The notes under the pieces were generated by a model. That model had not been told where the DNA came from, made no database searches, and saw only the letters and a program-made list of their open reading frames with translations. A stretch of DNA of 64,000 nt, taken from contig CAVYHD010000040.1 of assembly GCA_963768075.1 (NCBI GenBank), positions 1-64,000 of the forward strand, written 5' to 3'. This stretch comes from QHXW01 sp963768075. Lineage in GTDB: Bacteria > Acidobacteriota > Terriglobia > Bryobacterales > Bryobacteraceae. Positions 31,083-39,523 of the stretch are shown in pieces. The position numbers and the translations under genes are program-made. Position 1 is the stretch's first letter, and each line of letters opens with the position of its first letter.

Positions 31083-32804
31083 TCACGGGTTCGGGATATA
31101 TGGCGTCAACTTCGGTGGCCGGGCGTCCGGTTCCAACAGCCAAGTCGTGCGATCCGGAAAATAACGGCGGAGTTTCTCATCCTCCGCCGGGTCCAGGTCG
31201 CGGGCCCAAACAATGCGTGAGCCATCGATATCGGCGCCATTGAACACCCATTCTTCCTGAAAGATGTGTTGCGGCCAGTAGCGCACGAAAACCAGCAGCT
31301 TGCCGGGAAGCTGTGCGAGCTGGCGATTGATCATGATGCGCCGCCCGGGATTCTGGTGATTGATGGCGTCCCAGGTTTCATATTGCCGCACGGCCGGCGC
31401 GAATTCCTGGCTCTCGAAAATGTGAAGCGTGTACCAGAACGTGAACTGAACGACGCAAAGAAAGACGACCAGCAGGGCCGCCTCCCGCCCGGCGGGCCAG
31501 CCTCGAACGCAGAACCGGCTGAGGTGATCCAGGCCCGTCACACTCATGAGCACAAACAGGCACGAGACCGCGGACACGTAGTGAAACTGGAACGCCGGGA
31601 AGAAATTCACCCCTAACGCGAAGGCGCTGACTGTACCCACCACCCAGACAAACCGGTATTCGCGGATGGTTGCGAGAAAGATGGGCAACACGAGGTACAG
31701 TGGCGCAAGAAAAAAGAAACGGTAATAGCGAACGCGGTACTCGAGACGCAACAGAAAGCTGCTCAAGGTCTCGCTGTGGTTGCCGCGAAACGAGAGCTGC
31801 ATTTTGTAGTCGAGCGCCTGTTGCGGCGTCAATGCGCGATGGGGAACGGGGTCCGGCTGAAACGTAAATGCCGCGGGGACGCCGTATTGATACTGGCTGA
31901 GCATTTCGGGCAATGTCGTCCAACTGCCCGTGACGCGCTTGTTTTGAAGCAGCGTAATGGCCAAAGCGGGAATAACAAGGAGCACCGCGAGCGCCGCCGG
32001 CCTGGCGAGCCGGCGGAAGAAATCGGGTTTGCGCAGGTCCGGTAGAAAGAAAAGAATCACGCTCAACAACAGGAAAATGGATTCGTACTGACGCGTAAGC
32101 AAGTGCAGCGCGAGGCCGAGACCGAGCCATACGCCATCGCGGAGGCGCCCGCTCTCGCGCAGTCTCGGCAACGCACCGAACACCAGGCAACCAGCCGCCG
32201 CGGGCACGGCACCGCCCCAATAGCTGTTCATCCACTGGTTTAGAGGGCCGAACTCGATCACCGAAAGCAAACCACCGACGAAGGCCCAGCCGGGAGTGGT
32301 CCACGCACGCAGCATCCAATAGCAAAGCGAGCAGAACGCCGCGACTGAAATCACGACGCCGGCCCAGGGAAGACCGAACAGCGTCCAGCCGAGGGCCAAC
32401 GCGAGGCCTTGCCCGATCGGATAGATCGAGCTGTACGTTGGCTCCTGCAGGATGAAAAACGTCTCGAAGAATTGAGGCAGGGGATGCGGGGGATTGGCCA
32501 ACCGGAAGTGACGCAGCGTGTCGGCCACGAGCAGGTGGCTGAACTCATCATAAATATCCGGCGAAGGAACCGGGTGCTGAGGAAGCAGTACGAGCCGAAG
32601 CACAACGGGCAGCACGGCGAGCAGCAGCATGCACCAGCCGGTTCTCTCGGCGAGCCTGCGTGCCCTGGGCTGAATCCATGGGAGCCAGATCACGCCCATC
32701 AGGACCAACGCCATGGCCAGCGTGAGTTCGAGGAAATCGGCCGAGCTAAACCCGAGAGGATTTTGGAGCGGAAGGAACGACCAAAAGAGGCCAGACAAAA
32801 ACAT
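31083..32804 (-). CDS. Polytopic GT-C-like membrane protein
   Basis: A protein of about 573 residues with ten or more membrane helices. The first large loop has the acidic motif DIYDEFSHLLVADTLRHFRL followed by YSSIYPIGQG, matching proteins related to ArnT/PMT glycosyltransferases. It is last in a three-gene run (methyltransferase, GT2, this gene): its ATG at 32804 lies five bases after the GT2 stop. A frame opening at 32903 exists but would overlap GT2 by about 90 bases. It probably uses the polyprenyl-linked sugar made by the GT2 enzyme to decorate a lipid or glycan outside the membrane. Confidence 0.7.
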   Translation of the reverse strand: MFLSGLFWSFLPLQNPLGFSSADFLELTLAMALVLMGVIWLPWIQPRARRLAERTGWCMLLLAVLPVVLRLVLLPQHPVPSPDIYDEFSHLLVADTLRHFRLANPPHPLPQFFETFFILQEPTYSSIYPIGQGLALALGWTLFGLPWAGVVISVAAFCSLCYWMLRAWTTPGWAFVGGLLSVIEFGPLNQWMNSYWGGAVPAAAGCLVFGALPRLRESGRLRDGVWLGLGLALHLLTRQYESIFLLLSVILFFLPDLRKPDFFRRLARPAALAVLLVIPALAITLLQNKRVTGSWTTLPEMLSQYQYGVPAAFTFQPDPVPHRALTPQQALDYKMQLSFRGNHSETLSSFLLRLEYRVRYYRFFFLAPLYLVLPIFLATIREYRFVWVVGTVSAFALGVNFFPAFQFHYVSAVSCLFVLMSVTGLDHLSRFCVRGWPAGREAALLVVFLCVVQFTFWYTLHIFESQEFAPAVRQYETWDAINHQNPGRRIMINRQLAQLPGKLLVFVRYWPQHIFQEEWVFNGADIDGSRIVWARDLDPAEDEKLRRYFPDRTTWLLEPDARPPKLTPYIPNP

Positions 32805-32809
32805 CGACC

Positions 32810-33562
32810 TCAATGCGAGCTGCCATGAGCCGCCAGCACGCCGATGGCTTGGGCCCGGACCCATGTCCGGCGGGGAGCAAAACGGTATTTCCCGAGCGTC
32901 CACAGGGCGGAAAACCCATCGCGCGCGCGAATCTTCTTGCCTTCCGCAATGCCCCGCGCGTTGTAGCGGATGGGCACTTCGTGGATTGTGTACCCCAGCC
33001 GCCGCACCTTGGCGGTGACTTCCGGACAGAACTCAAAGCGGCGGCATGCGAGGTGCAACTCCAGCAGCACAGAGCGGCGGAAGGCTTTGTAGGCAGTGGC
33101 TTCGTCGGTGAGGCGGGCATTGTAAAGAAGGTTCGCCGCCGCGGTGAGGATGCGATTGGCGATCCAGTTCTTCAATGCCATGCCCACGGGCTTGCCCAGG
33201 AAACGGGAGCCGTACACAATGTCCGCCCGGCCGCGCACAATCGGTTCCAAAATGTGCACGTAGTCGTTCGGATCGTATTCCAGATCGCCGTCCTGGATGA
33301 GCACGATATCCCCCGATGCCAGCGCGATCCCTGTCCGGATCGCCGCGCCTTTTCCGAAATTGGCTGTGGACCTGTGGCTGATGATGATCCCGGCCCGCGC
33401 GTGTTCCCGCAGCATTTGCGCCGTTCCGTCGGTAGAGCCGTCATCAATCACGACGATCTCTTTGGAGCAGCCTTCCGGCAGAGGCGCCTGGGCCACCCGC
33501 TCCAGCACCTGGTTGAAGGTGTTGAATTCGTTATACACGGGAATGATGACGGAGATCTTCAC
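32810..33562 (-). CDS. Glycosyltransferase family 2 (polyprenyl-phosphate sugar synthase-like)
   Basis: A 250-residue cytoplasmic GT-A enzyme resembling dolichyl/undecaprenyl-phosphate mannose or glucose synthases. It begins MKISVIIPVYNEFNTFNQVL, has VIDDGSTDGT for nucleotide-sugar binding, the metal site IVLIQDGDLEYDP, and YGSRFLG. There is no C-terminal membrane part. Its ATG overlaps the end of the methyltransferase gene (33559-33562) by the ATGA arrangement and it is followed closely by a GT-C membrane protein, which together suggests that it loads a sugar on a lipid carrier for transfer outside. Confidence 0.88.
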   Translation of the reverse strand: MKISVIIPVYNEFNTFNQVLERVAQAPLPEGCSKEIVVIDDGSTDGTAQMLREHARAGIIISHRSTANFGKGAAIRTGIALASGDIVLIQDGDLEYDPNDYVHILEPIVRGRADIVYGSRFLGKPVGMALKNWIANRILTAAANLLYNARLTDEATAYKAFRRSVLLELHLACRRFEFCPEVTAKVRRLGYTIHEVPIRYNARGIAEGKKIRARDGFSALWTLGKYRFAPRRTWVRAQAIGVLAAHGSSH

Positions 33563-34311
33563 GGCTTCTCAAGCACCACGAACACGGACTGGCCAAACGG
33601 AGGCCGAACCCAATCTTCTAGACGTGAGAGAAGGGGCACCAGGTAACGGTCAAAAATCGCGATCTGCCCTGGGGATTGCGCTTGCCGCCGGAAAATGCGG
33701 GAGTTGGCCCACCAGCCGAAAAAGCCAAGAAGGTTCATGTAGTGAGCCCGGCGGATGCGCAGGCCGGCTCGCTCGGCCAGCCGAATCATGGACCGCCGGC
33801 TATATCGGCGGTAGTGGCCCAGGTTCCTGTCAATCGGCCCGTACAGCGCTTGGAACGCCGGCACCAGCAGCACGATCACGCCGCCGGGCGCGATCACCGA
33901 TGCCATCGCTTGCAGCGCGGCGGCATCGTCTTCGATGTGCTCCAATACGTTGAGGCAGATGCAGGTGTCCGGGCGAAACCTGGCGAGGGCGGCAAACTCC
34001 GGACTCCCCGCATCACAAGCCAGCGCATGCAGATTGCGCCGGTCCGGATACCGCTGCTTGAGCCGTTCGATGCAAAGCGGCTCGGAATCGATCGCGATGA
34101 CCGCGTCTCGATCGAGCAGCACTCCCGTGAAGTTACCGAGGCCGCACCCGACCTCGACCACTCTCCGCCCAAGCTCACGGCGGACCAGACGTTCCTGCCA
34201 GGCGAAATAGTTCCTGGCCCGGGTCATCCGTTCCTGGTCTTCCAGCGTGTACGTGGAACTCAACCGGCTCGCGATGAAGGAGCAATCTGACCCCATTGGA
34301 AGACCCTGCAC
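33559..34311 (-). CDS. Class I SAM-dependent methyltransferase
   Basis: A 250-residue methyltransferase with the SAM-binding motif VVEVGCGLGNFTGVLL, the acidic loop AVIAIDSEPL, and CLNVLEHIEDD after strand 4. The C-terminal half (PAFQALYGPIDRNLGHYRRY) is common in methyltransferases found beside glycosyltransferases in polysaccharide and lipid-glycan clusters. It is the first gene of the minus-strand run and overlaps the next gene by four bases. The ATG may be 34311 or 34296. It is divergent from the GT-C gene at 34381 with about 70 bases between. Acceptor unknown. Confidence 0.85.
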   Translation of the reverse strand: MQGLPMGSDCSFIASRLSSTYTLEDQERMTRARNYFAWQERLVRRELGRRVVEVGCGLGNFTGVLLDRDAVIAIDSEPLCIERLKQRYPDRRNLHALACDAGSPEFAALARFRPDTCICLNVLEHIEDDAAALQAMASVIAPGGVIVLLVPAFQALYGPIDRNLGHYRRYSRRSMIRLAERAGLRIRRAHYMNLLGFFGWWANSRIFRRQAQSPGQIAIFDRYLVPLLSRLEDWVRPPFGQSVFVVLEKP

Positions 34312-34380
34312 CCGTATTGTAAAACAGAGGTGGCGAACGCTTCGTAACGCGAGTCTTCGCGGCTGCGCCCTACTCGACTT

Positions 34381-35655
34381 GTGAGAAGAATATTCCTGAC
34401 CCTGGCGGCTCTACCGCTGATTTTGCTGGTTGCGCTGAGCCTGCGCCTGGGTTATGCCTGGAATTATCAGCATCCTCGCTCCCGCCAGGCCCTGAGTGCC
34501 ATCCCCTTCCTGCTAGAACCCGGGAACATCGCGGCTTCGCTGGCCCGCGGCAAAGGATTTAGTGACCCGTTTCGCGCCAACACGGGGCCGACGGCGTGGA
34601 CAACGCCGGTCTATCCTCTGCTGGTCGCCGGAGTTTTCCGTCTCTTCGGCATCTATACTTTCCCTTCCTACGCGGCGGCCGTTCTCCTGAACATTTTCTT
34701 TTCTACGCTGGCCTGCGTGCCGGTCTTCTTTGCCGGAAAGCGGATCGCGGGCTTGGGCGCGGCTGCCCTCGCCGCCTGGCTCTGGGCCGTATTCCCCAAT
34801 GCGATCGTTTTTACTACGTCGATTTGGGATGTCTCGCTTTCGGCACTTCTGGCGGCAACGATCCTGTGGGCCACGCTGGCGCTGTCTGAATCCCGGAATT
34901 TGCGCGCCTGGGTGGGATACGGTTTGCTGTGGGGCCTCACCCTGATGACCAATGCGACGCTCGGCTCGCTGCTGCCGTTTCTGTTGGGCTGGCTCGCGTA
35001 TCGCAGGCACCGGCTCGCCTACCCGGCGATAGCGCTCGGCGTCGCGGTGCTCTGCTCGGTGCCGTGGACCATTCGCAATTACGCCGTCTTCCACGCCTTC
35101 ATCCCGTTGCGTTCCGTCATGGGCCTGCAACTGTGGATGGGCAACAACGAGCAAACGCAGGGCGGCTGGGCGGGGGCGCTGCATCCGATCGACAACTCAG
35201 CGGATCGCGCAAGGTATGTTCGGATCGGGGAAGTCGCATACATGGACGAGAAAAAGCAGGAGGCGATTCGCTTCATGCTGGCGGATCCCGAGCGCGAGTT
35301 ACGCCTCATCCGGAATCGTTTCGTAGTGTTCTGGGCAGGCGGCACGGCAGCCCCGATCGAGGATTTCCTAAAAGCACGTTCGCTCCGTTACCGCGGTTTG
35401 TTGCTGTTCAATCTTCTGGCCGCCATCGGCGCGTTAGCTGGAATCGTGGAGCTCTATCGCGCGCGTAACGTGCTTGCGTTTCCGGCCAGCATTTTTGTGA
35501 TCGTTTACCCGCTGGCGTCTTATCTCACGCTGGCGTCCGCCCGCTACCGTCTTCCCATCGATCCAGCCGTACTTCTATTGGCCGCTGTTGCGCTAGAAAA
35601 ATGGGGGCCCCATTCCGGAGATCCCCGGCGACGTGAGCGAACCGAAGGGGGTTAG
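34381..35655 (+). CDS. GT-C glycosyltransferase-like membrane protein
   Basis: A 424-residue protein with about ten membrane helices, GTG start. It resembles the ArnT/PMT (family 39) fold: a first exported loop with FSDPFRANTGPTAWTTPVYP, then WLWAVFPNAIVFTTSIWD, and a membrane-proximal ASARYRLPIDPAVLLL near the end. It is divergent from the methyltransferase gene and shares its intergenic region, so it belongs with the glycan genes. The stop overlaps that of the convergent TonB receptor (TTAG at 35652-35655). Donor and acceptor are unknown. Confidence 0.75.
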   Translation: MRRIFLTLAALPLILLVALSLRLGYAWNYQHPRSRQALSAIPFLLEPGNIAASLARGKGFSDPFRANTGPTAWTTPVYPLLVAGVFRLFGIYTFPSYAAAVLLNIFFSTLACVPVFFAGKRIAGLGAAALAAWLWAVFPNAIVFTTSIWDVSLSALLAATILWATLALSESRNLRAWVGYGLLWGLTLMTNATLGSLLPFLLGWLAYRRHRLAYPAIALGVAVLCSVPWTIRNYAVFHAFIPLRSVMGLQLWMGNNEQTQGGWAGALHPIDNSADRARYVRIGEVAYMDEKKQEAIRFMLADPERELRLIRNRFVVFWAGGTAAPIEDFLKARSLRYRGLLLFNLLAAIGALAGIVELYRARNVLAFPASIFVIVYPLASYLTLASARYRLPIDPAVLLLAAVALEKWGPHSGDPRRRERTEGG

Positions 35656-38600
35656 AACTCGATGCGTGCGCCCACTTGGCCCGTGCGGTTGCCGCCAAAG
35701 TCGGCGGGCCGGGCGCTGGTGATTTGACCCACGCTGGAATTGTCGATCGCCAGCTCCGGGTTTGCCAGATTCAAGTGGTTCAACACATTCGTAAACGAAC
35801 CCTGCACTCTGATCTTAACGCTCTCAGTTATCGTGAAACTCTTGGACAAGCCTGCGTTCAGGTTAACCGTTCCCGGGCCCACCAAGGAGCTGATGCCGGC
35901 ATCGCCGAAGCGTCCGATCGGCGCCCCATAACCAGGGTTTCCAATCAGGCAAGGCGTGCCGACCTGCCACCCGGGAGTGCCCGGGCACGTGTACGCGCCC
36001 GCGTTGAACCAGTTGCTCGCTGTCGGATTGCTCAGCGCCGGGTTGCCCACGATGTCGGGAGCCTGGCTGCGTCCGATGACACCCGACCCCGTACCCGACG
36101 GATCACCGCCGCTGAAGTAGGGCGTGAGGTACGGTCCGCTCTGCACCAGGAAGATCGTACTGAACTGCCAGCCGCCGATAATTCCGTCGGCGAAGCGATT
36201 CATAGTAGTTCCGAACTGGCGGCCACGGCCAATCGGCAAGTCGTAAATCGCGGATGTGATCCAGCGGTTCTTGCGGATGCCGTAGACATCGCCGTATTCG
36301 TGCTTGAGGTCGAGCGCATCCATAGTGCGGCCCCCGGCGTTTTCGCCCGCATAGCTGGTCGGAGTGTAGCCCTGATTGTCAGCCAGGGCTTTGGCAAAGG
36401 TGTACGCCGAGTTCAAAGTCAATCCGCTTTTGTAACGGTGGTTCACCTCCAACTGGGCTGCGTTGTAGCTGGCGTTTGCGCCGTTGGCGCGGGTGTTGAC
36501 AACACCCCAGTTCGGGAAGGGACGACTGCTCAAAGGCTGGTCGACATAATAGGTGGTTGAGTAGTACGACTGATTCAGGTTCGGCGCCCACACCAGATCA
36601 TGCGTCTCCATGCCGATATATGAGGCGCGCAGGCCGGTATTAAAGCCCAGATCGCGGTCAATGGAAAAATTCCACTGCTCGGAGTACGGATCTTTATAGT
36701 TGATCTGGTTCGCGGTGCCGAAATAATCGGTTCCCGGAGCGGCCGCGGTGACGCCTGAGCCGCCCGTTTTCACGTTTGGCCACACGATGGCGGGTACGCC
36801 ATTAGTGAGGCTGTTGTTATAAGTATACGTAGCCGACTGCAGAGTTCCGGTGAGCGCATAGTAGATGGAGCCCAGCACCTCCGTGTTATACACGCTGTAA
36901 CCGCCCCGGAAAACCGTTTTGTTGTCGAATGGCCGGTAGGCGAAACCGAAACGCGGCATGAACCGTACCGGCGCAGTTCGCAAACTGTTAGGAAGCCCGG
37001 CTTGGCTGGCGGAGAGTACAGGCATGCAGGGCGCTCCATTCAGGCTCGGCCCCGTGGTGCTTCCGAGCTGCGGGCAAGCATTGGCGCCTTCGAGAAAGCC
37101 CTGGGCGAGCAGATTGGACGCGCCATCGGGATAGATGACTTCGCCGGATCGCGCTATGTTGGGGTTGAAATTGCCGATGTTGCCGGAAGCATCCGTATAG
37201 CCCGGGTGGAACTCAAAGCGCAACCCGTACTCCAGGGTGAGCTTCTGGCTCACGCGGAAACTGTCCTGCGCGTAGCCGTTATAGTGATTGGTGATGCCGT
37301 CGTTGTCCTGGCGGACGTCGTCGAAGTCGGTAGAGCCGGGAATCCCGAGCAGAAAGTCACCAAACGGCACGTTCGTGAACTGTCCGGTGAAGGTAAATCC
37401 GCCGTAATTGTCGCCGCCAATGAAGCCAAGCGGGTCGATCGCCTGAATATGGCGGTAATCAAATCCAAATTTTACCGTGTGCTTGCCGAGAGTCCAGGTC
37501 AGATTGTCAACACCCTGATACGTGCGGCCATGCGTAATGCCCTCCAGCCGGTCGGCGTTAAAGCTGGTGAGATTGTTGATGTCGATCTCCGGAAGGCCAT
37601 TGAAAAAAGCCGGCAGACCGACCAACCCCTGCAAGCCGAGCGACTGCGAGAACGCTGTCCCGTTAAAAGAGTTCGTGTACCCGGTATCCTGCCTGGTGAA
37701 GCCGAAGCGCGCTTCGTTCAGCAAATTCGGCCGGATTGCGTAGTTATACGCTATCACCAGCAGGCGATAGTGATCGAGATCGCTGTTCGAGGGTATCAGA
37801 TAGTTATTCGGGGAAAGCGAACCGATATCTTTCCAGGTCCAGCGGCCGAAGATGGATTGCTTGGAAGTGAGATACTGATCGACCCGGACGTCGTACTGAT
37901 CCGAGTGATAGGTCGCGTTGCCATTGACAATGTAATTAGCTGCGTGAAGCGTATTCGTGTCGCCGGCATTCGGGGTGGGGAACAACGTCAGAAATTTCTG
38001 CGCCACGGGGTTAATCCGGCTGGCGGGAATCGTATCGTTGGGGAAAGGCTGGCCGGTTGTCGGATCGATCACCGTGCCGTTGCCGTTGAAGTTACCGCTT
38101 TGCATGGCCTGCGTCGGAACTTCCTCCTGCTGGACGGAGCTTTGCGGGTAACGGAATCCTTCATAGGTCCCGTAGAAGAAGGTCTTGTCCTTTCCGTTGT
38201 AGAGATGTGGGATAAGGACCGGCCCGCCGATGCTCACGCCAAAGTCGTTGGCGATCAGTTTTGGCTTGGTGGTTTCGCCAAAGTTGATGGCATTCAGCGC
38301 CGCATTCTGCGTGTACCAGAACCCGGAACCGTGATATTGATTCGTGCCGCTCTTCGATATCGTGGTGACGTCGCCCACTTGGCCGTACTCGGCGTTGTTG
38401 CCTACGCCTTGCACCTTGATCTCGGCGATCGACTCGGAGGATGGAAACGCATTGGACAGCGGTTGATTCCCAGTGACATCGGTGATCGAAATTCCGTCAA
38501 GCGAATACTGCGTCTGCGACGGGATGCCGCCCTGAATCGAGAAGTTGCTGCTGTCGTCGGCTTGTACCCCTGGTAACACCTGAATCAACTGGTAGGGGCT

Positions 38601-39101
38601 CGTATTTCCGTTGGCCCGGATGTTCGCCGGCAGGTTCAGCAGCGCCTGCGGATCGAAGGTCTCCTGAATCACCTGGGAATCGGTGGTGATGACACCTACC
38701 TCCGATGCCTCCACCCGGACCTCCTGCGACATTTGACCTATTTGCAGCGGAGCATCGACGCGAATCGTTTGGCGGGCTACCAGAGACAAGCCCGTTGCCG
38801 AGAAGCGCTCAAAACCCTGGGCAGTCACTTCCACGGTGTAGTGGCCCGGGACCATATTCAAGAACTCATAGTCGCCGTTTCCGTTTGCCATAGTCAGGCG
38901 GGTGGTATTCTCGTCCGTATTGGTGGCCTTTACCGTGGCTTGCGGAATCACCGCGCCAGAGTTGTCCTTCACGGTGCCCAAGATAGCGCCGAACGTGGAC
39001 TGAGCCCGCGCTGCGCCGAGCGAGAAAATCAGGCTGAGCAGCGCCATCGCGCTAGCGTGGCCGAAGCTATGACGTAGTCGACATGTGGAACGTAGAACCA
39101 T
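35652..39101 (-). CDS. Oar-like TonB-dependent receptor with carboxypeptidase-regulatory domain
   Basis: An intact 1149-residue outer-membrane receptor of the kind abundant in Acidobacteria. Signal peptide to about residue 33; Ig-like regulatory domain (about 38-125: FGAILGTVKDNSGAVIPQAT to VEVTAQGFERF); plug with SIQGGIPSQTQYSLDGI and AEYGQVGDVTTISKSGTNQ; a long beta barrel closing with TGQVGARIEF, ending in Phe as barrel proteins do. No TonB-box could be fixed. Such proteins import, or only bind, unknown ligands. It is convergent with the GT-C gene and followed upstream by tRNA-His. Unlike the receptor at 5893 the whole frame is open. Confidence 0.92.
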   Translation of the reverse strand: MVLRSTCRLRHSFGHASAMALLSLIFSLGAARAQSTFGAILGTVKDNSGAVIPQATVKATNTDENTTRLTMANGNGDYEFLNMVPGHYTVEVTAQGFERFSATGLSLVARQTIRVDAPLQIGQMSQEVRVEASEVGVITTDSQVIQETFDPQALLNLPANIRANGNTSPYQLIQVLPGVQADDSSNFSIQGGIPSQTQYSLDGISITDVTGNQPLSNAFPSSESIAEIKVQGVGNNAEYGQVGDVTTISKSGTNQYHGSGFWYTQNAALNAINFGETTKPKLIANDFGVSIGGPVLIPHLYNGKDKTFFYGTYEGFRYPQSSVQQEEVPTQAMQSGNFNGNGTVIDPTTGQPFPNDTIPASRINPVAQKFLTLFPTPNAGDTNTLHAANYIVNGNATYHSDQYDVRVDQYLTSKQSIFGRWTWKDIGSLSPNNYLIPSNSDLDHYRLLVIAYNYAIRPNLLNEARFGFTRQDTGYTNSFNGTAFSQSLGLQGLVGLPAFFNGLPEIDINNLTSFNADRLEGITHGRTYQGVDNLTWTLGKHTVKFGFDYRHIQAIDPLGFIGGDNYGGFTFTGQFTNVPFGDFLLGIPGSTDFDDVRQDNDGITNHYNGYAQDSFRVSQKLTLEYGLRFEFHPGYTDASGNIGNFNPNIARSGEVIYPDGASNLLAQGFLEGANACPQLGSTTGPSLNGAPCMPVLSASQAGLPNSLRTAPVRFMPRFGFAYRPFDNKTVFRGGYSVYNTEVLGSIYYALTGTLQSATYTYNNSLTNGVPAIVWPNVKTGGSGVTAAAPGTDYFGTANQINYKDPYSEQWNFSIDRDLGFNTGLRASYIGMETHDLVWAPNLNQSYYSTTYYVDQPLSSRPFPNWGVVNTRANGANASYNAAQLEVNHRYKSGLTLNSAYTFAKALADNQGYTPTSYAGENAGGRTMDALDLKHEYGDVYGIRKNRWITSAIYDLPIGRGRQFGTTMNRFADGIIGGWQFSTIFLVQSGPYLTPYFSGGDPSGTGSGVIGRSQAPDIVGNPALSNPTASNWFNAGAYTCPGTPGWQVGTPCLIGNPGYGAPIGRFGDAGISSLVGPGTVNLNAGLSKSFTITESVKIRVQGSFTNVLNHLNLANPELAIDNSSVGQITSARPADFGGNRTGQVGARIEF

Positions 39102-39282
39102 GCGAAACCTTCCTTCTTAAAATGAGACCAACGGGTGATTTAAAGGCTAACAAAAAGATTGTTTCGGAACGATGACGAAAGAATGCCACCCACATTAATA
39201 TCACGCGTCGTTGCGGAGGCCCTGAATCTCAATGCGTCCCAGTAGACGGCGGCAATTTGCTAGACTGAATTGTTCCTTCCAC

Positions 39283-39359
39283 GGTGGGTGTAGCTCAGCT
39301 GGTAGAGCGCTGGATTGTGGTTCCAGTGGCCGTGGGTTCAAATCCCACCACCCACCCCA
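39283..39359 (+). tRNA. tRNA-His (GTG anticodon)
   Basis: Full cloverleaf: acceptor GTGGGTG (39284-39290) pairs with CACCCAC (39349-39355); D-arm GCTC/GAGC; anticodon stem CTGGA/TCCAG around TTGTGGT with anticodon GTG; T-arm GTGGG/CCCAC around TTCAAAT. An extra G at 39283 faces the C73 discriminator, the G-1 identity mark of tRNA-His. The CCA end is encoded. Confidence 0.97.
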
Positions 39360-39523
39360 GCTAGACCAACGGCTTACGCTGGCCGCCCTCCTGGAAAACC
39401 CACGGGCGCTGTGGGCTAGCCGGCAGGATTTTGTAGGACAATCCCCCACGGAATCCCGGCCATATCGACACCAGTTAAAGAAAAGCCATCGAAGTAGCTC
39501 ATCGAATTCTATGCACCGACGAA

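Noticed and set aside
37002..38576. 524-codon plus-strand open frame opposite the intact TonB receptor
   Set aside because: No recognisable motif, no ribosome site, and it lies fully antisense to a conserved 1149-codon gene.
39360..39523. Possible attachment site or integrated element next to tRNA-His
   Set aside because: tRNA genes are common integration sites, but I find no repeat of the tRNA 3' end and no integrase nearby.
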